Position numbers and translations under genes: made by a program. Below, in pieces: positions 1-5,066 of a stretch of DNA of 5,066 nt. Origin of the DNA: Flavobacteriales bacterium UBA4660 (GTDB lineage Bacteria; Bacteroidota; Bacteroidia; Flavobacteriales_D; Sanyastnellaceae); assembly GCA_002405435.1 (NCBI GenBank), contig DHLU01000098.1:2508-7573 (forward strand), given 5' to 3'. The notes below the pieces were generated by a model. The model ran no database searches. It had not been told where the DNA came from and saw only the letters and a program-made list of their open reading frames with translations. Position 1 is the stretch's first letter. Every line of letters starts with the position of its first letter.

Positions 1-1
1 G

Positions 2-238
2 CCCAACGGCGATGGCATCAACGATACCTGGCTGCTTGGAGGATTCGAATTCTATCCCACTGCACAGATTCAGGTCTTCAACCGCTGGGGTCAGGTCGTC
101 TTTGAAAGCCGGGGTTACCAGGCGGCCTGGGATGGCACGCTCAATGGTCAGAAACTACCGACCGCAGACTACTATTTTTTAATTGAATACAGCGAAGAGC
201 AGGACCCGATCATGGGTACCGTAACCATCAAGTATTAA
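2..238 (+). CDS. C-terminal end of a T9SS type B (CHU_C, gliding-motility-associated) surface protein, 5' partial
   Basis: The reading frame is open from the left edge to a TAA at 236-238 and gives the last 78 residues of a protein that starts outside the window. They match the gliding-motility-associated C-terminal (CHU_C) domain: it opens with PNGDGINDTW, followed by a VFNRWGQVVFES strand, a W-DG turn, a YYFLIEY strand and a closing GTVTIKY. In the Bacteroidota this domain is the type B sorting signal of the type IX secretion system, and it carries large adhesins or enzymes across the outer membrane. The passenger, and so the activity, cannot be seen. The PorP/SprF-like gene begins only 21 nt after the stop, the usual arrangement for type B cargo and its dedicated partner. 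The domain assignment is confident; the role of the whole protein is unknown. Confidence 0.9.
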   Translation, partial: PNGDGINDTWLLGGFEFYPTAQIQVFNRWGQVVFESRGYQAAWDGTLNGQKLPTADYYFLIEYSEEQDPIMGTVTIKY

Positions 239-259
239 TCGGGAATTATCGTGCAGACC

Positions 260-1219
260 ATGAACAGAATTTTTACGCTCCTGGCATTGTCCTTCATCGC
301 AGTCAGCGGACTCGACGCTCAGCAGTTGTGGCGGAGGTCGCAGTTTGCCTTCAATACCTACATGATGAACCCTGCCACAGCAGGTACCCAGTTTTATTCG
401 CCCATCATGGCTACGTACCGCAACCAGTGGGCCGGATTCAAGGGGGCGCCCGTCACCTATTCGCTCAGCGGCCACACCAGCCTGCCCAACCACATCGGGG
501 TGGGAGGTATTTTCTTCAGCGACAACAGCGGCGGAGCCATTCGGCGCACCGGTACCGAACTTACCGGTTCATACCGCATTGACCTCAACAATGTCGACGC
601 CTTTTCCTTCGGACTCAGCGCTGTGGTATCGCAATTCAGTTTTGACAACAGCTCCCTGGTGGTTTACGACCAGAATGACCCTGCGCTGGTGCCTTTTGAG
701 AAAGAATCACACATGAATTTCGATGCCAATGCCGGCTTTCTGATCTACGGTCCTACCTACTTTTTCGGTGTGTCGGTGCCGCAGCTCATCGGCACACGGC
801 TGCGGCTGGTTTCTGACGCTGACCCAGCCGGCAACCGCAACATCAGGCACTTTTTCGTAATGGGTGCCTACAAGTACCAGATTAGTGAAGTGTTTGACCT
901 GCAGGGGTCCGGACTGATGAAGTTTACAGCCGTTACGCCCGTGCAGCTCGACGTGCACATCAAGGCCAACTACGCCGATATGTTCTGGGGTGGCTTTACC
1001 CTGCGCCCCCGTGATGCGGTGGCCTTGTTTGCGGGCGGTCAATTCAATGGTTTTACACTCCAGTACAGCTACGACATCACCACCACGGACGCAAGAAACC
1101 TGAGTCCGCACTCGCATGAACTGGCCATCGGTTACCTCATTCCGCGCAAAAACGCCCGTTTCTCCAACCGGTCGCTGCTCGGGCCCAAACGCCTCGACCG
1201 CTGGCAGATCATTCACTGA
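260..1219 (+). CDS. PorP/SprF family type IX secretion system membrane protein
   Basis: This is a 319-residue outer-membrane protein. A signal peptide (residues 1-20, MNRIFTLLAL core, ending LDA before QQ) is followed by the family's N-terminal pattern: SQFAFNTYMMNPATAG at about 27-42 and YRNQWAGFKGAPVTYS at 53-68. The rest is a run of amphipathic strands, as expected for a beta-barrel, closing with a YSYDITT...SHELAIGY block at about 269-292. PorP/SprF proteins help export or anchor type IX cargo carrying type B (CHU_C) domains; Flavobacterium SprF serves the adhesin SprB. The adjacent CHU_C gene upstream suggests the two are co-transcribed partners. I chose the ATG at 260 because it puts the basic residue at the start of the signal peptide. 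A GTG at 251 would add three residues (MQT) and cannot be excluded. The stop is TGA. The specific cargo is inferred from position only. Confidence 0.9.
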   Translation: MNRIFTLLALSFIAVSGLDAQQLWRRSQFAFNTYMMNPATAGTQFYSPIMATYRNQWAGFKGAPVTYSLSGHTSLPNHIGVGGIFFSDNSGGAIRRTGTELTGSYRIDLNNVDAFSFGLSAVVSQFSFDNSSLVVYDQNDPALVPFEKESHMNFDANAGFLIYGPTYFFGVSVPQLIGTRLRLVSDADPAGNRNIRHFFVMGAYKYQISEVFDLQGSGLMKFTAVTPVQLDVHIKANYADMFWGGFTLRPRDAVALFAGGQFNGFTLQYSYDITTTDARNLSPHSHELAIGYLIPRKNARFSNRSLLGPKRLDRWQIIH

Positions 1220-1220
1220 G

Positions 1221-1249
1221 TTTGTGCCGCGCTTCCTGCTGTAATTTCG
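1221..1249 (+). promoter_or_regulatory. Bacteroidota-type promoter for the gene at 1322
   Basis: A TTTG at 1221-1224 lies 17 nt before TAATTTCG at 1242-1249. The Bacteroidota primary sigma-factor consensus is TTG, 17-23 nt, then TAnnTTTG; here only one of the fixed bases of the second box differs (C for T at 1248). Transcription would start near 1255, giving a leader of about 65-70 nt. The leader ends in an A-rich stretch (AACAAAAAACTTTCGAAA) before the ATG at 1322, a common substitute for a Shine-Dalgarno site in this phylum. The promoter starts one base after the porP-like stop, so the downstream gene probably has its own transcript. Confidence 0.55.
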
Positions 1250-1321
1250 CACCCGGTGAACCGCTCGTTTGGCGTAATATTTGGTGAGAGCGACGCAACA
1301 AAAAACTTTCGAAACCGCTAT

Positions 1322-1906
1322 ATGAAAAGATTATTACTTCCCCTCTTCGTTCTCTTCAGTGCCGGTGCACTGGCCCAATTCAAACAAATCGTAGTGCAGG
1401 AAGTGGACAATGGCGGGGTGGTCAAGGGACGCACGTACCGCGTCTATGCCGAACTGCTCAACGAAACCACCGACCTGCGCACCGTGTACGGCGATGCCCT
1501 TCATCCGCTGAAAATTTCCAGCACCAAGCCTTTTTACCAAAATTCGTATGGTGGCGCCATGGCTAATGGCGTAAACGCCCAGCTCGCCCGCGAAAAGGCC
1601 GAGTTGCGGTTCGACAGTTGGGTGACCATCGGCAGGGAAAACAACCTCGAAAACGCCCTCAACAACTTTCAGGTGAAATTTGATGCCTTCGAACAGGGCG
1701 GTGCGATAGAAACCAACGATGGTGCCTGGTTTTGCACGCCAGACCACGCTCAGACCTGGGGCAAGGAAAACAAACTCATTCTGATCGGGCAGTTTACCAC
1801 GGAAGGACAAGTTACCGGCACCATCAACCTGATGGGCAAATACCGCCAGCCTGAAGGCGACGTGGTATGGCAGGAAACCGGGGTAACCTTTACCTGCGGC
1901 AAATAG
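1322..1906 (+). CDS. Secreted protein of unknown function with a DSWVTIG-type module
   Basis: This 194-residue protein has a clear Sec signal peptide (MKR, hydrophobic core LLLPLFVLFSAG, likely cleavage after ALA at residue 18). The mature part holds GRTYRVYAEL at 36-45, VYGDALHPLKIS at 55-66, FYQNSYGGA at 71-79 and RFDSWVTIG at 96-104. The order 'TYRVYAEL - YGD..PL.I - FYQ...GG - DSWVTIG' resembles a module I recall, often repeated, in large secreted Bacteroidota proteins; here it occurs once. The only two cysteines, C138 and C192, could form a disulfide. There is no type IX sorting domain, lipobox or membrane segment, so the product is probably periplasmic or released. I chose the ATG at 1322 because the signal peptide begins there; the GTG at 1256 would add 22 residues of poor sequence and lie at the predicted transcription start. 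The stop is TAG. The function is unknown. Confidence 0.85.
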   Translation: MKRLLLPLFVLFSAGALAQFKQIVVQEVDNGGVVKGRTYRVYAELLNETTDLRTVYGDALHPLKISSTKPFYQNSYGGAMANGVNAQLAREKAELRFDSWVTIGRENNLENALNNFQVKFDAFEQGGAIETNDGAWFCTPDHAQTWGKENKLILIGQFTTEGQVTGTINLMGKYRQPEGDVVWQETGVTFTCGK

Positions 1907-1923
1907 CCGGAACTTCGCGGCTA
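1904..1923. terminator. Possible bidirectional terminator stem-loop between convergent genes
   Basis: TAGCCG at 1904-1909 and CGGCTA at 1918-1923 form a perfect 6-bp inverted repeat around an 8-nt loop. It sits between two convergent genes, and its left arm includes the TAG stop of the secreted-protein gene. On the + strand a T-rich run (TTATTTTTCTT) begins at 1931, 7 nt after the stem, and overlaps the end of msrB. On the - strand only a TTT follows the stem. The position suits a terminator for both genes, but the stem is short and the U-tract is not directly adjacent, so termination could be weak. Confidence 0.4.
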
Positions 1924-1930
1924 CCCGCTC

Positions 1931-2413
1931 TTATTTTTCTTCAAACTTCAGCGCAGCCGAATTGATGCAGTAACGCATTCCGGTGGGCTTCGGACCGTCA
2001 GGAAAGACGTGTCCCAGGTGTCCGCCGCAACGGCCGCAAAGGGCCTCCGTGCGCACCATGCCATAACTGCGGTCGGTATTTTCCACCACGGCGCTGTCGT
2101 CAACCGGCGCGAAATAGCTCGGCCAGCCCGTTCCGCTATCAAATTTCGTTTCACTGCCAAAGAGTGGCTGTCCGCAACCCGCACATACGTAGGTACCCTT
2201 CTCATGGTGGTCCCAGTAATCTCCGGTAAAAGCCCGCTCGGTGCCGTGTTCCCGCAGCACATTGAAGGCCATGGGGGTCAGTATTTTTTTCCATTCCTCC
2301 TCGCTTTTCACGACGGAGGGCTTGTGTGTGCTGTTCATAGGGGTTGAATGGTTTTGACCGCATGCCGTCAGCAGCAAAAGCGCCATACCGGCAATGGTGG
2401 TGATTTTTTTCAT
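1931..2413 (-). CDS. msrB: Peptide-methionine (R)-S-oxide reductase MsrB, lipoprotein form
   Basis: MsrB reduces the R epimer of methionine sulfoxide in proteins back to methionine. The 160-residue product has a lipoprotein signal peptide with lipobox LTAC ending at C18, then a linker of about 17 residues and a complete MsrB domain from about residue 37. Visible landmarks are HGTERAFTG at 56-64, the structural-zinc pairs C77/C80 and C126/C129, SGTGWPS at 93-99, [11 protein letters not shown] at 131-141, and [11 protein letters not shown] at 147-157 with catalytic C149. The position where thioredoxin-recycled MsrBs carry the resolving Cys (SGCGWPS in E. coli) is Thr95, and no other free Cys exists, so this looks like a one-cysteine enzyme. 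The lipid anchor places it outside the cytoplasm. There is no acidic cluster after C18, so a periplasm-facing anchor is a reasonable inference. The ATG lies 19 nt after the uvrA stop, suggesting co-transcription. The stop is TAA. Confidence 0.95.
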   Translation of the reverse strand: MKKITTIAGMALLLLTACGQNHSTPMNSTHKPSVVKSEEEWKKILTPMAFNVLREHGTERAFTGDYWDHHEKGTYVCAGCGQPLFGSETKFDSGTGWPSYFAPVDDSAVVENTDRSYGMVRTEALCGRCGGHLGHVFPDGPKPTGMRYCINSAALKFEEK

Positions 2414-2432
2414 GGTGAAGATTCAACGCGGA

Positions 2433-4364
2433 CTACCGCAATTTCTGTGCAAGATAGGCACCTGTGTATGATTTTTTGGCTTTTGTCAGTTCGCCCGGTG
2501 TGCCGGCAAACACCACCTGTCCGCCGCCCGCGCCACCTTCCGGCCCCATGTCAATGACCCAGTCGGCCGAGCGGATGACTTCTCCGTTGTGCTCGATGGC
2601 GACGATGCTGTGCCCGTTGTCGAGCAGGGCCCTGAACGACTCAAGCAACTTGCGCACATCGTGAAAATGCAAGCCTGTGGTAGGCTCATCGAAGATGAAG
2701 AGGGTATGGTAAAGGGCATTTCCCTTTACGAGAAACGAGGCCAGTTTAACCCGCTGGGCCTCTCCCCCGCTCAGTGAGCCTGAACTTTGGCCGAGCGAGA
2801 TATAACCCAGGCCCACCTGCTGCAGAGGCCTGAGTTTTTCGAGAATATGGCGGTTGACGGTCTTGTCTTTTTCAGCCCCGAAAAAGTCCATGGCATCGTC
2901 TACGGTCAGATCGAGGATGTCGCTGATGTTTTTCCCCTGATAGTGCACCTCCAGCACCTCCTCGGTAAAACGTTTGCCCTTGCAATGTTCGCACTGCAGC
3001 CGTACGTCGGCCATGAACTGCATCGAAATGGTCTGAAAGCCTTCTCCCTCACAGGTTTCGCAGCGCCCTCCGGGCACGTTGAAACTAAAATGACCGGGGG
3101 TAAGTCCCTTCTGTTTCGACAGCGGCGCCGCGGCAAAAAGCGCGCGGATGTCGTCATACGCCTTCAGGTATGTGACGGGATTGCTCCGCGACGACTTTCC
3201 GATGGGGTTCTGGTCGACAAATTCTACGGCCCGAATGCTTTTTACATCGCCTTCCAGTCCATCGAAGTCACCGGTTTTGCCGGTGGTAAACCCAGCCAGT
3301 TCGCGCTGCAGCGCCGGGTATAGGATATCGCGCACCAGTGTTGACTTGCCGCTGCCGCTCACTCCGCTGATGACCGTCAGGCAGCGCAGGGGAATTTCCA
3401 CATCGATGTTCTTGAGCGAATGCTCGCGCGCACCCCGAATGATGAGCCGGTCCTTTCCCGTCTTGCGCGACGCGGGTGCCATACGTGCTTCTTCACCCCG
3501 GAGGTAGCGCGCCGTGAGCCCCTGACCGGTCTTCAGCAGTGCCTGTACGGTGCCCTCAAACACGACGTGTCCGCCACGCGAGCCCGCTTCCGGCCCCATG
3601 TCGACAAGGTAATCGGCCGCGCGAATGATTTCTTCGTCGTGCTCCACGACAATAACGGTATTGCCCTGCGCCTTGAGCGACTGCAGCACGCCGATGAGCC
3701 GCTCGGTATCGCGGGCATGCAGTCCTATGCTCGGTTCGTCGAGGATATAGAGCGAGCCCACGAGCGCACTGCCCAGGCTGGTCGCCAGGTTGATACGCTG
3801 CGATTCACCGCCGCTCAGCGAATTGGAGAGCCGGTTGAGCGTCAGGTAGCCGAGGCCGACATCATTCAGAAAGCGGAGGCGGCTTTGAATTTCCAACAGC
3901 AACCGCCCTGCCACCTGATGGTCGTGGTCTGAGAGGCTGACTGCACCAAAAAAATCGGTAAGCGCTGCCACAGGCATGAGCACCAGGTCGGTAATACTCT
4001 TACCGTTTACGCGCACATAGCCGGCGTCGGCACGCAGCCGTGTACCCCGGCAGGCTTGGCATACCGTCTTACCCCGGTAACGGCGCAGCATGACACTGTA
4101 TTGAATTTTGTAAGACTCGCTTTCGAGAAACCTGAAAAATTCGTTGAGGCCCTTGAAGTAGTCGTTGCCGGTCCAGATAAGATCGAGCTGTTCGCGCGTG
4201 AGGTTAGACACCGACGTATGCACCGGGAAGTCAAATTTTCGGGCATAGCGCACGAACTGGTCTTTCCAGGCGCTCATGGTTTCGCCGCGCCAGCAGGCGA
4301 TGGCTTCCTGGTAAATGGTCAGCCGCTTATCGGGAAAGACCAGGTTTTCGTCTATACCGATCAC
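2433..4364 (-). CDS. uvrA: UvrA C-terminal fragment downstream of the premature TAG
   Basis: The GTG at 4362-4364 is the first plausible start after the TAG, but it lies in conserved UvrA sequence (GS-VIGIDENLV) and is probably an ordinary internal Val codon. Numbered from it (643 residues): a CxxC at C102/C105 in CQACRGTRL; first ABC signature LSGGESQR at 183-190; first Walker B LYILDE at 205-210 with switch H242; second Walker A GVSGSGKST at 334-342; zinc module II with C435/C438 and C458/C461 (19 residues between the pairs); second signature LSGGEAQR at 531-538; second Walker B LFIFDE at 555-560 with switch H592. No motif is damaged. Translated alone it would have one complete ATPase site's worth of C-terminal motifs but would lack Walker A I. 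The stop is TAG at 2433-2435. Confidence 0.75.
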   Translation of the reverse strand: MIGIDENLVFPDKRLTIYQEAIACWRGETMSAWKDQFVRYARKFDFPVHTSVSNLTREQLDLIWTGNDYFKGLNEFFRFLESESYKIQYSVMLRRYRGKTVCQACRGTRLRADAGYVRVNGKSITDLVLMPVAALTDFFGAVSLSDHDHQVAGRLLLEIQSRLRFLNDVGLGYLTLNRLSNSLSGGESQRINLATSLGSALVGSLYILDEPSIGLHARDTERLIGVLQSLKAQGNTVIVVEHDEEIIRAADYLVDMGPEAGSRGGHVVFEGTVQALLKTGQGLTARYLRGEEARMAPASRKTGKDRLIIRGAREHSLKNIDVEIPLRCLTVISGVSGSGKSTLVRDILYPALQRELAGFTTGKTGDFDGLEGDVKSIRAVEFVDQNPIGKSSRSNPVTYLKAYDDIRALFAAAPLSKQKGLTPGHFSFNVPGGRCETCEGEGFQTISMQFMADVRLQCEHCKGKRFTEEVLEVHYQGKNISDILDLTVDDAMDFFGAEKDKTVNRHILEKLRPLQQVGLGYISLGQSSGSLSGGEAQRVKLASFLVKGNALYHTLFIFDEPTTGLHFHDVRKLLESFRALLDNGHSIVAIEHNGEVIRSADWVIDMGPEGGAGGGQVVFAGTPGELTKAKKSYTGAYLAQKLR

Positions 4365-4421
4365 ACTGCCGAAGCCCTCACAGGTCTTGCACGCCCCAAC
4401 GGCATTGTTAAAAGAAAACAG

Positions 4422-4437
4422 GTAGCCAGTGGGCTAC
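4422..4437. repeat. Perfect 6-bp inverted repeat containing the uvrA TAG
   Basis: GTAGCC at 4422-4427 and GGCTAC at 4432-4437 are exact reverse complements around the 4-nt loop AGTG. The stop codon (CTA on the + strand, 4434-4436) lies inside the right arm. If the ancestral codon was GAG, that arm was GGCTCC and the repeat had one mismatch, at 4436. The present base at 4436 is the one that removes the mismatch. Confidence 0.7.
4434..4436 (-). other. In-frame TAG nonsense codon in uvrA
   Basis: The codons read CAC TTT GAG TAG CCC ACT GGC, that is H-F-E-stop-P-T-G. UvrA proteins normally carry Glu immediately before this Pro (E. coli ...ELEPRLFSFNN). A GAG-to-TAG change is one transversion. 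TAG is also the natural stop of the gene at 1322-1906 and of uvrA itself, so general reassignment of TAG to an amino acid is unlikely. Confidence 0.9.
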
Positions 4438-5066
4438 TCAAAGTGAAGTCCGTCGAGTTCAAACCGATTGGAAAAGTCAGTCCGCCACGCACCACCGGCC
4501 TCTCGCAAGGTGCAGTAACCATCGCCCTCCCTGAAGGCAGTGGAGGCACTGTCGGCCAGCCTGATCAGGGTCTCTTCGTCGTCGGCGAGCTCCAGACGGT
4601 CAACCAGCAGGTAAAGCGGGCCACGCGGAAAGGTCTTGGCCTGCAGCGCCTCTTCTATGGTGGTGACTGTTTCGCCGACCAAAATGCGCGAGAAACCCTG
4701 GGTGGCCAGCGAACCGAGTTTTACCGCCCGCTGCGGGGCGCTCACCTGCACGGGAGCCAGCACATAGACCCGCGCGCCTGCATGGATTCGCGCCACCTCT
4801 ACCACGTCGGACACGGTATGGCGCTTGACCTCCGCGCCACTGACGGGCGAATAGGTCTTGCCGATGCGGGCAAAGAGCAGCTTGAGGTAATCGTAAATCT
4901 CGGTGCTGGTGCCGACGGTGCTGCGCGAAGTGCGGCTGGTCACCTTCTGTTCGATGGCTACGGCCGGACTGATGCCCGTGATGCTGTCCACATCCGGCTT
5001 GTCGAGGCGACCCAAAAACTGCCGGGCATAGCTGCTCAGGCTCTCGACATAGCGGCGCTGGCCCTC
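4434..5066 (-). CDS. uvrA: UvrA N-terminal fragment, ending at the premature TAG
   Basis: This open segment of 210 residues, continuing beyond the right edge, ends at the in-frame TAG. It begins EGQRRYVESLSSYARQFLGR, the stretch just after the first Walker A in UvrA, then carries the conserved KPDVDSITGISPAVAIEQK and SRSTVGTSTEIYDYLKLLFA blocks. Residues from about 60 to 190 correspond to the start of signature domain I and the UvrB-binding domain. The usual CPxCG is replaced by SPVSG, and the first CxxC of zinc module I is replaced by FELDGLHF; as I recall, both changes are common in Bacteroidota UvrA. If translation really ends here, the product has Walker A I and the UvrB-binding region but no ABC signature, Walker B or second ATPase, so it could not act as UvrA. 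Confidence 0.75.
   Translation of the reverse strand, partial: EGQRRYVESLSSYARQFLGRLDKPDVDSITGISPAVAIEQKVTSRTSRSTVGTSTEIYDYLKLLFARIGKTYSPVSGAEVKRHTVSDVVEVARIHAGARVYVLAPVQVSAPQRAVKLGSLATQGFSRILVGETVTTIEEALQAKTFPRGPLYLLVDRLELADDEETLIRLADSASTAFREGDGYCTLREAGGAWRTDFSNRFELDGLHFE

Larger units (their letters stand above)
2433..5066 (-). pseudogene. uvrA: uvrA, excinuclease ABC subunit A, interrupted by one in-frame TAG; N-terminus outside the window
   Basis: UvrA is the damage-recognition ATPase of nucleotide excision repair; it loads UvrB onto lesions. Reading leftward from the right edge, one frame covers 877 residue positions, including one TAG at 4434-4436. The missing start, about 60-70 residues with the first Walker A, brings the total close to the usual 940 or so. 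No frameshift is present. The 23 codons between the TAG and the next possible start (GTG at 4362-4364) encode recognisable UvrA sequence (LFSFNN, GACKTCEGFG), so this is a nonsense interruption, not two genes. Both ABC signatures, both Walker B motifs, the second Walker A and the second zinc module are intact, which points to a very recent mutation, a sequencing error or readthrough instead of long decay. Many Bacteroidota carry more than one UvrA, so an intact copy may exist elsewhere. The family assignment is near certain; pseudogene status is uncertain. Confidence 0.8.

Noticed and set aside
168..182. TATTTTTT as a possible -7 box for the porP-like gene
   Set aside because: It lacks the final G, has no TTG box 17-23 nt upstream, and encodes the conserved YYFLIEY strand of the CHU_C domain.
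1256..1321. GTG start at 1256 extending the secreted-protein gene by 22 residues
   Set aside because: It would put a non-signal-like stretch before a textbook signal peptide and begins at the predicted transcription start; the ATG at 1322 fits better.
2444..2460. Promoter-like TATCTTGC on the - strand just before msrB
   Set aside because: It lacks one T of the TAnnTTTG box, has no TTG at the right distance upstream, and is coding sequence for the UvrA C-terminus (YLAQ).
2521..3650. Direct repeat: 2521-2600 is about 75% identical (60/80 by hand count) to 3571-3650
   Set aside because: Both segments encode the end of an ABC ATPase domain in UvrA (HDE/HNG...DMGPE region); this is the ancient duplication of the two halves, not a new repeat.
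2009..3932. Long open frames on the + strand opposite msrB and uvrA (for example 2787-3323 and 3420-3932)
   Set aside because: They have no recognisable domains and lie wholly antisense to strongly conserved msrB and uvrA coding sequence; they are by-products of GC-rich codon use.
4365..4433. Frameshift as the cause of the uvrA interruption
   Set aside because: The stop (4434-4436) and the downstream GTG (4362-4364) are 72 nt apart, in the same frame, and the codons between give clear UvrA sequence.
4434..4436. TAG reassigned to an amino acid across the genome
   Set aside because: TAG also ends uvrA at its normal C-terminus (2433-2435) and the gene at 1322-1906, with no family sequence visible beyond either.

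Overview
The window looks like a chromosomal stretch of a fairly GC-rich member of the Bacteroidota (Flavobacteriales/Chitinophagales/Saprospirales-type; I cannot place it more finely). The evidence is a gliding-motility-associated (CHU_C, T9SS type B) C-terminal domain, a PorP/SprF-like outer-membrane protein, a promoter of the Bacteroidota TTG / TAnnTTTG type, A-rich leaders instead of Shine-Dalgarno sites, and a UvrA whose zinc-module sequence looks Bacteroidota-like.

The left half is on the + strand. It begins with the last 78 residues of a large type IX-secreted surface protein (2-238). A short gap follows, then a PorP/SprF-family protein (260-1219), the usual partner for exporting and anchoring type B cargo. 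A promoter just after the porP-like stop drives a 194-residue secreted protein of unknown function (1322-1906) with a DSWVTIG-type module. A small stem-loop separates this gene from the convergent block on its right.

The right half is on the - strand. A uvrA homologue enters from the right edge and runs to 2433. After 19 nt comes msrB (1931-2413), a methionine-R-sulfoxide reductase with a lipoprotein signal. The two probably form a uvrA-msrB transcription unit combining DNA repair and oxidative-damage repair.

The most unusual feature is in uvrA. The gene is continuous in one frame and keeps every ATPase and zinc motif visible in the window, but it is cut by one in-frame TAG at 4434-4436, at a position where the family normally has Glu before a conserved Pro. 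The TAG lies in a perfect 6-bp inverted repeat, and a single G-to-T change (GAG to TAG) would both create the stop and complete that repeat. This fits a quasipalindrome-templated mutation, though a sequencing or assembly error is equally possible. TAG is also the natural terminator of uvrA itself and of the gene at 1322-1906, so genome-wide TAG recoding is unlikely. I found no mobile element, CRISPR array, tRNA or rRNA, and no gene-free stretch longer than about 100 nt.
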